This document shows positions 41,001-56,400 of a stretch of DNA of 64,000 nt, one piece after another. How positions within the stretch are numbered: the stretch's first letter is position 1; every line of letters starts with the position of its first letter. The notes below the pieces were generated by a model. It had not been told where the DNA came from. It made no database searches and saw only the letters and a program-made list of their open reading frames with translations. The stretch covers positions 372,001-436,000 of the forward strand of contig NW_017386065.1 in the NCBI RefSeq assembly GCF_000237925.1, given 5' to 3'. A program made the translations under genes and the position numbers. Source of the DNA: Schistosoma mansoni (Eukaryota; Platyhelminthes; Trematoda; Strigeidida; Schistosomatidae).

Positions 41001-44000
41001 AGAAACACATTTAGACGAAATCGGAAAAACATTAGTTAGCCAAAAAAAAACAACTCAAAACTGTTGTTGAACATAAAAACGATCTCACTTAGTCGCCAGA
41101 GAATTTTACTTACTTACGCCAGAGAATTACGTCAATTTAATAAGATCAATATAATTTAACGATATTCTGTCGTTTTATGCAAGTAGTTTTTAATAGTTGA
41201 AAAACAGAAAACTGTGACAATAGATGATGAATATACATACGAATATAGCTGGATAATAATTTCATAAGATTCTATCTGAATAAGTAAAATTATTGATTGT
41301 TTAAGCAAAAGGTAAATGAAATTAATGATTGAACCGTTGAGTGTATCTTTTGCAGTATCTGCCATATCATAAAACGTACACAATATGATGCATTCATGCC
41401 GACATCTTTGCCATTAACTAATTACATTATCATACATTAAGATTTTGTTTTGTTAATGATAACTTTATACATACTAGATTTATGTTTTTTTACAGTGAAT
41501 ACCTTAATCATTAACGATGTCTCTTAATTTAATATCTTACGCCTATTACCTCTCATGGAGGAACACAGGTCAACTACTGGCATACTACACACAACTCTGC
41601 CCTGAACAATCCTTTCCAGTGGTTTCTAGTTCATATTGATTCTTTTCATGTCTCCTACCAATTCACGACACAATATGTTCCTTGTTGTTCCTCTTTTCAT
41701 TCTCTCTTCACGATCTCAAGTTACGCATTGCTTAGTGATGTAGTTTGATGATTTCCATGAAGAATTTCCCATTCATCTCCACTATTTTTTCCTACTTTCT
41801 TCTTCAGTTGGAACGTGGTTTGTTCTCTTCCACAGTAGGTTATTGCTGATGGTATCCAGTCAATGAACAATGAGTATCTTACATAAACAATTGTTTGTAG
41901 TTTTTTATGATCGATGTAGTTGTTCTCCAAGTTTCAGATGCATAATATAGAACTAACTGTCTTGAAGTTCGTATTGACGATTGTAACATTGATGTTGGTT
42001 GACAGTTGTTTTGAGTTGCATATATTTTTCAACTGTAGGAGTGCTGCTCTTGCTTTACGAATCCATGCCTTCACATTTGCATGAGATCCTCCTCGTTTAT
42101 CAATGATGCTGCTCAGATAGATATGTGATGGAGGTTCCCACCACTTCCATAGCTCTTCCATCATGTAAGAATGTGTTAGTATTGTCTCTGTCATATTTCA
42201 GGATCGTGCATTTTCCCTTGTGTATGTTGAGGTCCACTGATGCATAGAGTGACACTGCACTAGCTGTCTTCACCTCAGTTTGCTCGTGTGTATTGTATGG
42301 AAGAGTTAGTGATGTGAGAAGTGTAATTAGTCTAACTGTATTTGAGCTGTGCATTGTATTTCGTGCTTCCAGTGAGATGTGGAGGTGTTCATAATAGAGT
42401 CATTCAGCGGAAGAAAGATGAAGATGTAGAGTAAGCAGTGTTGTCTGACACAGCCCTCACTTTCAATGGATGTGTCAGTTGTCTCTTCCATGAACTACTT
42501 TGCATTGTATTTTGTGGTATGAATTTCGTGTGACGTTGACAATCTTGTAAATTACATCATTCTGTCGAAGAATATCCAATGATTTTCTCGATGACTCTTT
42601 CGTTCTTTTTTTAGAATCCTCAACAGTGCGTATCCACGACTCTTCACACGGAACTCAGACCCAGGACCTTCTAGGTAACAGAACTGGCATCAAATGGTGT
42701 TAGTGTACAGTGCTTCCAGATTTTCAATTGTGATCTAGCTTAGATTGACTCTTTAACTTAACTGTTAAAATACTACAATCTCCACAAATCAAAAAATACT
42801 TATTTAAATACTAAAACGATAGAAAAGAAGGCAACATTTTAGAATCTAAGCTGATAAGATTTAAAATTACTAAAACTAACTTTGGTAAATGCTTGACCAT
42901 TGACCACCAATTTGGAATCGTTTGTGATGTGTAACTTCCACCTAGAAGTGCTGTAAAACCTTGTATAGCAAATAAAGCACATGACTGTGATGCTACTCCA
43001 TGGCCTGGGAATACATAGATTACAGGACGTGTAGTATTTAACGCAGTACCAGTTGTTAAACTATTTAAATCAGACTGTATTGCAGTCATCGGATGCTGAT
43101 GTATGATATGATCAACAAATGATCGTAATCCTTCAAAACCTACATAAAAAAATTAAAATATCATTTCACTGTTAGTCGATTAAAGATAATCAATAAATGT
43201 AAGAATGTTAATATTTTGATGTAGGTTTGTTCTCTGAGCTGGATAGTTTGGTCGTGGAGCTTTCATCGTCCTTCTGAACGACATCAAAAGTTTGTGCTGA
43301 TGATGTCGTTCAGAAGGCCGATGAAAGCTTCACGACCAAACCATCTAGCTCAGAGAACAAACCTACATCAAAATCACCCACCTGAGCTACAAATCTTCTC
43401 CACCATCTCAAAATGTTTATATTTTAACATCTTGAATACATCCTACTAGAAAGGATCAAATATTGACAAGTTACTATATTTTTGAGAATATCTTATAAAG
43501 AATAACTGTTTATATTTTTTTTGTTAGACAAATGGATCATTGTATTTTACCATTTGTTGTATATTTTACTTTTCTTAAATTATGGTTCATAAATTATGAA
43601 TGTGTCCCAATTGTTCTTTCAATGATGGATTAATGATGAGCATATTGTAGATTTTCTATTCATTTCACTCTGTGATTTAGGAATTTAAATTAAGTTTTGA
43701 GTTAGAATAAAAAGATGAACATTTGCCAACTTCGTCTTTTGATTAGATAATTGATCAAAAGTAGTTCAATCGATTTTGGGAAAATTCCAAGATAAATTTA
43801 TTTGTTCTTATTGGATAAATTAGTTAATCATAATCAAGATATTTTCTGGTACAAATATGCGCATTAGCCCTTAATGCCGTAATAGATTAACAAGATGGGA
43901 TGGAATGAACAAGATAAATAGTAAATGAGTTCAAATAATCATAAAAGTAAATAAGGAAGGAATCAACAGGCCATAATGACTAGAGATGAGACTAGCAAGA

Positions 44001-44343
44001 ACACTGAAATCGTTAAATAAACATTATCCAAAATGATAAACAACAATACATTTAGCATGGAACAAGATTTCTTAAACTAATTACATTCTACATTAATTGA
44101 AATGGCTATTGTATCCGTTAAATGCCAAATACCTAGCAGGTTTGAACGTGTTAATCTAGTAAACCCACTAAAATTAACATTTTTAAAAAAAATTTCTAAC
44201 GCATCGTGCATATTACCTTACGGTTAACTTTCATACATGTACACATTGAAGTGAATACTGATGATTGTGTGCATTCCTCTGCCTACGCATTCATTTCACC
44301 GCTTAAGCTGCTTAAATTATCTACAATCACACATAGCTGACAA

Positions 44344-44416
<73 letters not shown>

Positions 44417-47400
44417 AAATCAATTGAACTCCTCTCTCTGTCATCGTTATCTCGTTGCACCTCCTGAGTCGTGTGCCTAAATTATACCATTCTAGCTAAT
44501 TCTCTTAAATTCATGGATACTATACAAAATTGATGATTGTCATAGTATTGTAGTGGACGCTACTCACAAGGATGTTTGTAAGCAGTGTGTAGAAGAAAGT
44601 GGTGTCAAAGTTGTGATGATTGTCAGATAGGGTGAAGATTTTCACTGCATTTAAAGCACGGCGTTGGCAGAACACTTGGAGGCCAATAGAAAAACAGTTT
44701 GATTTACAGAACAACGGAAGATAAAAATGGACGATTGAACGCTATATATTGTCTTATGTTTGTTTGTTTGTTTGTTTAAACACATAAATATTGGTACAAG
44801 GAAGCACCAGATAAATATGCGCCTCACAAATCTCATTCCATTTGTGTGAGGGCTGTGATACCGCCCAGGTGTCCAAACTGAAGCAGGTGGTTTTCTTAGG
44901 AGGCCACACTCAGAGCCTTTGACCCTAAGGTCTGATCCACAAGGCAGTGGAGCATCATAAGGAAATGCAGTCCCATGGTAGCCGGTGACCAACAATTGGT
45001 TCATACACCATTTGTTCCCTCAGGATACTGGATCCAGCCCATGTGCACCATTGGCTTGGAACGAAGGTTTTCCAACTTCCCTAGGTGGACGCGCCATGTC
45101 CACCAACCCAGTTAAAGCGCCGGACATTCGCTTTTCGTCCTCTCGATTTCGTAAACAACAGTAATGCCACGAGAATGGGGTGAGTAGGACTTCCCTGTCA
45201 GAGGCTATATATTCGTGTGGCCATGTGAGAGCATTTGGAGAGGGTGAGCGGACTCTCCTCACTCTCGGCCGTACCAGGGCATTTGGGGGCTATGTCTTAT
45301 GTAAATAAATTCACTTAGTATTGTTTGTTTGGATCTTCCCATCGATGTGTTAGGACTGCAACTGGTCAGTCTCCAATTGGCATATGTGCATACTGTACGT
45401 ATTGCCTCGATATACCCTTGATTCACAAGCATGATAAGCAAAGATGGATAGTGGCTAGCAGTGGAATCAAGGACGCGCGTTTCGTCCTATTTGGGACTCG
45501 TCAGCTGGATGTACCTGCATCTCAGAGTTGATGTTCACTCTGGGACTCGAACCCAGTACCCTCGCTTCAAACGCCATCGCGCTATCCACTTGGCCACTGA
45601 GCCCTGATAGTCCTGGATTCCACTGCTAGCCACTATCCATCTTTGCTTATCATCTTATGTAAATACTTTGTAACTTCTCTCAAAAAAGATCCATAAGTCT
45701 TGCCTATTGTCGTGTTTTACAGTATCTGTAATCTGTATGACTGATAAACGAAGAATAAAATAATCACATAGCTAGTCGCCACAACAGTTTCACATAATCC
45801 AAAATAATAAATAAATAAGTTGATATAATCTCACTTTGTGCTGAAAAATTTGGATACAAATAATTAATTCCAACTTACCAGATAAATTTCCATGAGTATT
45901 TAATGGCTTCCCATTTAAACGCCAACTGGCTTCAACAAGAATGTCAATTTTAGCCATACGTGTGTTGATTTGTGTAAGTACAGTATGCGGACGACCAGAT
46001 TTATCCACTGGCCAACATGTTCCAGTACCAGCAATCGGTGTGATAATGTGTAATTTAATTTGATCACCAAAATTTGAAAATTTCTTTAAATGAGGCCACC
46101 AACTCTAACAAGTGTAAAATCAATGAGAAATATTTTGACTTCGTTTCGTACGATATCGATAAACGTGAAAAATTCGAAAACTGATTATATTTAAAGAAAT
46201 TCCGTATGTCAGATTGTTGAAATTGACTATCATGATTACTTATTCTTCGTAGTTCTTTTTCTTTTTGAATACTTCAAAGGAAACATCAGATAACTTTACT
46301 CTGGTAATCTTTGAAAAAATCTCCATAATTTCGAATCCACTTTTTGTCACAACTTGATATCATCTTGAGAATTAAAGAAAACTACACAATTATTTCAATC
46401 TAGTTTGACACCTCATTCTAGTGGCTCGCACTAACGATCTTCTTAGATATTTCTCCTAATTGACATGCAATTAGTCTACTAGGGATAAGAATTCAATGTT
46501 TTGAATGACCTACTATCAGACTGTTTTATATCAACACAACCTTCATGTTGGAATTATTCATCAAACTGTAAGAGCAGAGAAGACATTCCAAATTATGCTG
46601 ATCGAATAAGTTCCACGAAACGGGTGTGTTTTATTTTTGATTGTTTTTAGTGCTAGTTTGATGTATTTTGACAAATATTGGTTCAGGTTAGCTATGATAT
46701 CCAAGAGTGGGCATTTCGAATATTAACAACAAGAAAACTCAAACCGTTATATATATTGCTTCATAAAGTTTGAACAAAATAACGGGGGTATTTAGAATCA
46801 GTAACATAGTAGGTGTTGTAAATGATAAGCACTATGTTAGAGTCTCAAAGTGTACATCAACACAGGAATCTACATCCATCCAGCTGATGAGTATAAAATA
46901 AGACAAAACAAATGCCCCAAATTTCAAAGCTAGACACTAAATATCTTTATTAAAAACTTGGAAGGCAATCTGGAGAGAATGCACACATCCCTATAGAGGC
47001 TGATTAAATGAGGTAATTGTCATCGGTAATACGCTTTGAAAAAAACGAGTAACTATGAATTGGTGCTCAATTAATCCATCATAACAATAATTAATAATAA
47101 CAATGAAAGTAACAATAATAATAACTATGTACAGTGTATCCAACATTGAAGAAAATAACATTATTCCTTTCTAAGTGGTTAAAAGAAAATGATTAGGTGA
47201 GTGTAAAAAAAGACTTTATTGCTTCCAAAACGCTTTTGATGTTCACCGTATTCAAAATTTGACTATCATTTGGTGGTAAAGTTTATAATGAATCTTGATT
47301 AAATTCTTTAGAAAGATGAAACCAATACATTTTAAAGGAAGTGCATGACATTACATTCTATGTTAGACTAAATCTTGACAAAATCTAAGACATTTTAGTA

Positions 47401-50400
47401 TACTGAGTAAAAACCAAGTCTTAATTAATGTCCATCAACAAAATTAGAACTTCATCACTACTTTAAGTAGATGAATATCATTGCACATGACGTTTGATGT
47501 TGCATTTAAGTGAACATAGTACGAAATGCCGGGCTTAAGTCAGTATTAATTGCCACTAGTCGATGAGCTGTGTTTACGGTGTCAGGATAAATAATTTTCC
47601 TCATGAAAAAGTTTCACTGTCAATGACGCCTTATTAACAAATTCTATTTATCATGGAACCTATGTCTGGAGATCACCTCGATTTGCTTAATCACCTAACG
47701 TTTACTGCATAAAAAAAGAAACCATGATGAGCGTTTTGAAATGGAGTTTAATCTAATGTTGGTTTTCGAATTCTAAACAATTTCATATAAATCAACATAT
47801 TATTGAATAACCTAAAGAAAATTGGACATCATAACTATTAGTCACTAAATGTTGTAAAAGAAAACCAGTGATCTAACCACTTGGAGTGAGACTATCGCTT
47901 GTGTACAAAAAAACAAACTATAAGGCATACATTCATGCTCCAAATCGTTTATTAAACCTATAAATATCAAGGCAGGTAAATTCTAACTGATTCCACTTGA
48001 CAAACAAATCTGCACTCATAAAAATGAACCGTATTAGACCGTGAAAAAAGGAGGCTAGAACTAAAATACTTCTGTCTTTTGATTTGATTAGAAAAATACT
48101 TCACATTCAAAACGAAAACAAAAAAGGAGTAGAAAGGAAGCTATAGGGNNNNNNNNNNNNNNNNNNNNNNNNNNNNNNNNNNNNNNNNNNNNNNNNNNNN
48201 NNNNNNNNNNNNNNNNNNNNNNNNNNNNNNNNNNNNNNNNNNNNNNNNNNNNNNNNNNNNNNNNNNNNNNNNNNNNNNNNNNNNNNNNNNNNNNNNNNNN
48301 NNNNNNNNNNNNNNNNNNNNNNNNNNNNNNNNNNNNNNNNNNNNNNNNNNNNNNNNNNNNNNNNNNNNNNNNNNNNNNNNNNNNNNNNNNNNNNNNNNNN
48401 NNNNNNNNNNNNNNNNNNNNNNNNNNNNNNNNNNNNNNNNNNNNNNNNNNNNNNNNNNNNNNNNNNNNNNNNNNNNNNCTGCCGAGGAGTCCCATAATAG
48501 GATGAAACGGCCGTCCAATGTTTCCAGGTTTTTCATGATGGTCTAGCTTCAATTGACTCACGCTTTCAACTATGAAAACACAAATATACTAATTTAGGGA
48601 TTTTAATGGTTATCATAAAATAGCTTGTGTACTAAAATAAAAGTTAATGGACAACATACATGTACTTGTATGTTTATATGAATTTTTTATTTTCATAAAT
48701 AATCATCCAAATTATTACCGTTTAAAAAAATGAACAGTTTTAAGGTTGGTAAATTATGTAATAGTTTATCAGTACGATGCATAGAAAAAACACAATATAA
48801 TTAGATAAACAGTGATATTTTATTTAGTTGCTGATTGAAATGGTTGATTGAACTTGGATAAATCCTTCATCAAATTCCAGCTCACACGATAATGTTCTTA
48901 CTTCAAAACTGGATAAATTGAAATCCCATCGTGTACGAAAGTTTTGAATTTATACAACGTCAGTCTCAGATTAGAGTAATTTATATATGATCAGTTGTTA
49001 TGCGATTAGAAGTAGTTAGCAGGAAATTCAAGACTTAGGTTTTGTGCTAGTTGGCATCAGTCAATGGTGTATATCTGCAATCTTGTACTAACTGGTTCTC
49101 CTTATGGAATTCGAACCCGGGTCACCCAGATTCCCAGTCTTACACGTTACCACCGAATGACACAGAGACCATCAACTAGTTTAAGATTGTAAGTAAGGTT
49201 TGCTAATGAATGTCAACTAGCATGAAACCCAAATAAAAGATTTCTTGTTGACTGCCTCTAACCACCTTAAGTAAAAATAGTCCACACGATTTTGAGTTAC
49301 TTGAACTAATGACCACATTGCAACTTGATCTATAGAATTGGATCAGTGCTAAAGGTCAGACAAACGTACTATTAATCACTAATCAGTAATTAGTCAATGA
49401 AAATATCTTGGAACTCAAAGGTTACCAGAAATCTACCACAAAAAATTACTAAAGTAAAATACGAACCCATCAACTCAGGGTTTTTCAGCAGTGAATATAA
49501 TAATCGGTATATCAAAACTTTACAATAGAGGTGAATTACACAAATTTTTCATATGTATACTTCAAAAAATATCTCAATAGTATTTATCTGCATATACATT
49601 ATCAAGAATATTGTGTATTGTGGAAGAAAATATTTTTCTTTAGGATAAATACATTCCTCATTACGCTTTATTGTCAAATTGAAAGCATTGTTTATAAAAA
49701 TAGAGATATGTAAGCGTTTATTTACAACTTTTTAAGATAAGTGAAGATGATGATGGCTAACAATAGAATCCTAGGCGCGTGTTTCGTCTTATCTGGGACT
49801 CATCAGCTGGATGTACCTGCATCCTAGAGTTGATGTTCACTCAGGGACTAGAACTCAGTACCGTTCACTTCAAACGCCGTCGCTACTGAGCCCAGATAGC
49901 CATTATCTTGTGCTGGCGACTTCAAAATAGGACGGTATGTGAGTCCTGGATTCCACTGATAGACATCATCACCTCCGCTTATAATGCTTGTGACTTAGGG
50001 CAATACTGAGGCTGTCTGAGCAGGATGCCCAAATGCCCATAAGAAACTGATTAATTGCAATCATAAACATCAATGTGAAGATTCAAACAACCAATACAAA
50101 AATAAATTAATGTTTTTAGACTGTTTATATTTGATTTTCAAAGCACAATAGACTGATGTAACATAGGAGACCATGATGGAACGAACTACAAACAACATCA
50201 ACACCATTCTCAAGTGCACAAGAGAAAATCTAGCTAACAAAAACAGTTGAGATTAAAACAGAAAATTCTTATGGTCGGCAACTAAAGACAGTGTTTTTTG
50301 TAGTGCAACACTTCCAAATCCTTCTTAAAAACAGAAGGATACCTAAAACAACCTGCCTGCATTCGTATTCATGGTTGATCGGATAACTGTTAGGCTGTTC

Positions 50401-53400
50401 ATTTCCCAAGTATTTTATTTCAATTAGTGAAATTGTCAATAAAATAAACGTAAAAAATGTAATGTTTTAGTGTAGTCTCGCTCTCTGAGGTGAATGATTT
50501 GGTCGTGGAGATTTTGTCGATCTTCTGAACAACATCCTCAACACAAACTTCAGATAGATGTGAAGTGTTCAAATGTCTCCACATATGACTCACAGCTTGT
50601 CCTGCCACCTTAATATTGATTGGCAATTATTGACCTTTAACCTGTCAGTGTCCACTTCTTTATATTGATAGTATGTCAATTCGATCTAATTTGTGGTCCT
50701 ATATCTGTCTATGACTTTTTAAATCTTGAATAGAAGGATTTCTAAGAACACTAGAGGATTTTGAGAAGCTTGGGACTGAGGTCAAGCAGCAGTCAACTAA
50801 TAAGTTGACCGTAATGACATCAACTACGATTTATAACAAAAGGGATACATTTATCAATTTTAATGATTGGATTAATGTTGGTTAAAAAAAATCAATTTAA
50901 CCACATCATGAGACTGATGTAATAATTGATCCTGACTTAACTAACTTTACAATTTAACCACTCAGCTTTTGACCGATAAGTAAAGGGTTTAAACCTTGAT
51001 CCATCAGCTCCTGTATGAGCAATCCTCAGCTCTCACACAGAGTGTTACTCACAACTGTATGCATGAACATCTACTGGACAAACATGTTGTATTATGCAAA
51101 AAAAACTAGGAGTAATGACGACAGAGTAAATACAAAAAAAGTGAGGAAGAGAATCATAATCTTGATAACACGCCGACAAACACATTGTCATTTACCATAA
51201 ATTAAAATTTGATAAAAATATGTGAATAAACATAAGCCAAATAAATGACAATAATGATGAAGGAGAACAAAATAAACCACATTTACTATTTTCATTATTG
51301 TATAATCTTTAAGAATGATTTGTTCTACAGAGAGACAAAATGAAATAGTACAACAACAACAACAACTGCTACTATCATAACCCTCCCCCCCACTCATTAT
51401 CACTATTCAATACACAAGATTCAGAACTGAAATAGACTTTTATAAACCCTCTCACGAAATGATAATAAATTATTTCCATGGAATAGTGCAATGAATAAAA
51501 AAGTGAAAAAAAAGAGGAATATGACAACATAAGAATCATTTTTAGTAAAACCCTTTAAAAAAAGAAAAAAAACATTTTCACATACACATGGATATATATA
51601 CATAGATACAAAGGGGAAAATTATTCGACAGATAACATAAAAAGATAATAAATTAACTGGTAAACCATGCAACGAAGTGTTCACATATGCGTGTATGGAA
51701 TTTATGTGATTTAGAAAATAATTTTGCAGAAAATATGAATAAGCGGATAGAGTAGCTTTGATATGATGTAAATAATATCAATGAAAGTGAAAGAAATAAT
51801 ATTTTAAGTATGAATGACTAATAAAAAAAGTAGAAAACTTAGTATATGGGGGGGTGACAGTAGAATCTCAGACCTGCGTTTCATCCTGTTTGGTATAAGT
51901 CAGTTAGATTTAACTACAATCAGTCTTGATGTTCATATCAGACTTGAAAATTGTACCTATTGTTCGAACCTAAACGCTTTGTCCACTATACTATTGCGTT
52001 CAGAAAACCACTAACTGGTAGCCAGCGAATAAGGTAAACCTTGCGATTAAATACCATATTGGGGCAATCCTCTTAGGACCCAGAGAGACTGATCTACTGA
52101 AGTTTTAAAATAGCAACAACGGGAAATTTCCAACTCTTATTATAACAAATAACAAAGAAGAAATTAGAAATATGGTTCTACATTTAGGTGTAGCAAAAGT
52201 GTGTAAAGAGTGAGTTAAAAGTCCTTAAGTAAAAAATTATGATTACATTATGGACTATGTTAAGTTTGAGTGTAAGACATAAGGCCAAGTAGATGCACTA
52301 AGTTAATTGAGGAAACTGTGAACACTTAACATCTAATATGGTCCGAATATACGCTACGCATATATAGCTAACAGCTACTTTGATAACCTAATTGTTATAT
52401 GAACAGGGTGATCCAACGAAAGTGTAGGATAATATCATCAGGTAATTTCTATTCATTATAACTAAAGATACTACATCCAATTGAAAAATCCAAGATTGAA
52501 TGTTACAATTATTCTAGAATTTCAATTGTCAATTATTATAGATTATACCAATCAACACTACAAAAAAATTCTAATTTATTAAAACACACGTATAAGATTA
52601 GTTAATCGAAAATTTAATCAGTCTTGATGACAATAGAACATGAACAACAACTAAGACTCTACAAATTCTATTTTATCTTTGATTTGCCCATTCTCAATTA
52701 CTTAATATTAGAAGGGGTTTCGTGGAGATTTCAGTATTTTCATAGTTGAAATCATGAGTCAATTGGGTTCGAATCTCGCGAGTGAGGGGTCGTGGATGCG
52801 CACTGCCACTGAGGAGTCACATAATAGGACGAAATGGCCGTCTAGTGCTTCCAGGTTTTCCATGGTGGTCTAGCTTCAATTGACTCATGATTTCAACCAT
52901 GAAAATACTTAATATTAACTAAAAAATTGGCGATACATCCCAAAAATACAAAGTTTTAAAATATGACATAAAAGAATTCGGAATACACTAAATTAGATTA
53001 ACCTTTCTTGTTACTTTATTTATTTTCAAAGATAGAAAACGTCCTTGTGAATATGTTTTTGGAGGGAGAGAGAGAGAGAAAGGGGGAGAGAGAGAGATTG
53101 ATAAACTTAGAGATTAATTGGCTTCAAGTTCCTTCAATATCAATGGGATGATTCAAACAAACAATACTGAATGAATTTAAACTTCACCCCATCGCACAAG
53201 CAAGTAGTTATCAGGACTCAGTGGCCGAGTGGATAACGCGATGGCGTTTAAAGAGAAAGGTACTGGGTTCGAGTCCCAGAGTGGACATCAACTCTGAGAT
53301 GTGGCAGGTACATCCAGCTGATGTGTCCCAAATAGGACGAAACGCGCGTCCTGGATTCCACTGCTAGCCACTATCCATTTTTCAATATAGTCGGAAATGT

Positions 53401-56400
53401 TTGAAATGGGTAGAAAAAACAGTAATTAATCAATATATTTTAATCTTGACAAAATTGACTGATAAAGCTATTATTATTATTATTAATGTAAATATCATAT
53501 TTCACAGTATGATTGTTTAAATGATACATATGAACAAATATTGTAAGTTAACTACTCATTGAATTGAAATCTATCCAATCAACAAGAAAATATTACATAG
53601 ATACATACATTTACATACAGTCAAAATGAAATAAAACAATCTCTTCGATGAAAAATTAGTTTTGTTTCTTAGACTATGGTGGAGCTAGTGAAGTCGGATT
53701 TGCAAGTAGTTGGGTGAGTGAATGAGTGAGTGAGATAAAAGATAGCAAATTGGTAGGATTACTGTTTCTATCAAAGACCACCTGCTGCCTGTTTTTAAAA
53801 TAGACTGAGTCATATATAATTTCATGATAAAGAAGCACTAGTTTATTATTTCCAGTCGGTTAAATGATTTAATTTACTGCCTTATTGATTCAGCTAAATG
53901 TTGAACAATTAATGAACTGAATCAATGTACATAAATCATGTCTCTTTACAGTTTACCAATGACCCTCTAGTCTTATAGTAAGCATGAAAACTTATGTACC
54001 CTGAATCGAAATTCGATAGTCAACATTTTTGTTTTCAGCTTACAGATAGTGTAGTACGACTATTACCGTCCAATTCAATTTGTGTTAACTGTCACATCTT
54101 CAACAACATTAAAATAGTCTAGTCAAAGCTTTTTACCAGATCTTCGAGAATTTATCTCGAAGTAAACAAAATTATTAATCAAATGAAAAGTATATGCATA
54201 ATGAGTTCAATTTGATGTTAACCGGTTTATGATAAGAGTAAACCTGTTAACTTCGATAAATTTTATTGTCATAAGTTTATTTTTAAGATTGAAGAGAGAA
54301 AACAACTAAAACACCAGTGTATTATAGGTGAAAAAGTTAGTTGAATATTTGATATAGATAGACTTCTTCACAGTCTCCCATCTACTGCTATATATTCAGT
54401 AATTTCATACTTCAAACTGATTATAGTTTGTTAAGTAGGCAATTCAAACGTGAATCTTTACAATAACTAATTGTCAGTGAGACTTAATTATAATATACTT
54501 GCACGGAGATTACATCTTCGACTGACTTTAGTTAGATAAAATTTGTAAATTAAATGAGTGTCACGTTAATTCGGTACTAACTTAATCTCCTTGAGGTATG
54601 AAGGTTGGCTTTCATCCAGATTCGTAGATATTTACTAATGGACCCAGGCTTAAGGCAGAAAGGCTTCCAAACAAAAACAATCTGTGACATGAGTAATACT
54701 TTTTAGATGGAATAATCAGTGCATATATATCCTATTCTAACAACCTCTTATTAGATAATATCCAAAAAATAAAATTAACGTAGTTTGGTTCGTTATCTCA
54801 ATAAGATTTAACGTTCTTTACAAGTCCTATACTGATAATTATCATGTCTTCACTAATTAATAAATAAATTCCACGTGTTTTAGTGAGAAGCTGTGACTAG
54901 CGGAGTTCAACCGTTGCACGGTCAGAGGCAAGAATTCCCCGAAGACGATCGAAGATTGTCTCACAATACTGAAAATTGATTGAAATTAGATAAGCAAACC
55001 ATTGAATTGTTCCTCAATAGTTTAAACATTTTGCTCTATCCGAAAGACCTGTAGGTTATGGGTTCGATCTTCAGTGAGGTCATAGGTGTGCACTATTGAG
55101 AAGTCAATCACCAGAGCGAAATAGCTGTTTAGTACTTCCAGATTTTCAGTGGTGATTTAAATGAAATCGATGCGTGATTCCAATAACAAGAACGCATTTT
55201 TGGAATAAAACTGAAACTCGAGACTTGAACGAAGAGAAAGAATGAATCCATCAGTGACAGTAAAACTGATTTTCATCTCTTTTCCTTCACAATCTCTAAC
55301 CATACATGTAGATTATCTTTCAACTCTAAAACAAGCCCTAAATATTATTAAAATTTAAATAATCTAAAGGTAGACTATATCAACATCAGTTGAAACAAAG
55401 TTGTTTCATCCTAATCCCCATCGTCTTGCTACTAATGACCCAATTTCAAATTTAGATGAAACAAGTTTTCTGGTAAGTAAGTTACTATTCAATTATAAAA
55501 ATGAATTGAATTAGTGTCATTAATAAGTAGATAGTGAAGAGCCTTGTTTTTCTATTACTTTTATTAAGAATTTCAAGTTGAAAATCATTTACATAGTTGG
55601 AAATCATGGGTCAATTGAAGCTAGACCACCATCGAAAACCTGGAAGCACTGGACGTCCGTTTCGTCCTATTATGGGACTCCTCAGCAGTGCGCATCCACG
55701 ATTCCGCCTCGCGAGATTCGAACCCAGGACCTACCAGTCTCGAGCCGAAGCTTTTAACCGATAGACCACTGACCCGGTATCCAACGGTGTTAGTGTCTGA
55801 CTTCAACCAATCCACGATGTTTGAGCAACCGTTCACCAATTGTCTTCAGTGAGTTGATATCTCTACAACAGACTAGGTTGAACTGCATTGGTCACTGCTT
55901 CCCACTAGAACTCAAGGAGACATCCCTTGAAGTCAGTCAATAGTTAGCATATGATTATAGATCAGAATGGGTTTTGTGGAGATTTCAGTATTTTCATGGT
56001 TGAAATCATGAGCCAATTGAAGCTAGACCACCATGGAAAACCTGGAAGCACTGGATCGTGGATGCGCACTGCTGAGTAGTCCCATAATAGGACGAAACGG
56101 CCGTCCAGTGCTTCCAGGTTTTCGATGGTGGTCTAGCTTCAATTGACCCATGATTTCAACCATGAAAATACTAAATTCTCCACAAAACCCCCTCTGAAAA
56201 GCATTTAGTCAAATGACTATTAGTTACGAATTTATATAGAATAATAAGACAATTAGAACATAATGAAAATATTGAAACATGCAATTAAAGTAAACAATTA
56301 AAAATCAATAGACAACGCCCAATTGACTATTAATCACCCCCATTTACAATCACAGATACGCATACATATATATGTATATATATATATATTTCCATTCATA

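Larger units (their letters stand above)
40983..42880 (-). other. MAP1 intron (1.9 kb)
   Basis: About half is a LINE family 2 copy (41535-42330) followed by a small inverted B composite (42612-42770). Confidence 0.7.
43140..45878 (-). other. MAP1 intron (2.7 kb)
   Basis: Contains the G foldback (43205-43425), repeat I (43985-44125), a (TA)n tract (44346-44412), a full C element (44760-45292) and an A composite (45308-45652). Confidence 0.75.

Noticed and set aside
40422-43139. Exons 40422-40982 and 42881-43139 as a separate small gene
   Set aside because: Splice phases and the MAP1 motif order join them to the exons on both sides.
53200-53285. tRNA gene-like box A and box B sequences (also at 34390, 45550, 55740)
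   Set aside because: They belong to SINE families A and B, are followed by hammerhead sequence and lack a full cloverleaf, so they are tRNA-derived promoters, not tRNA genes.
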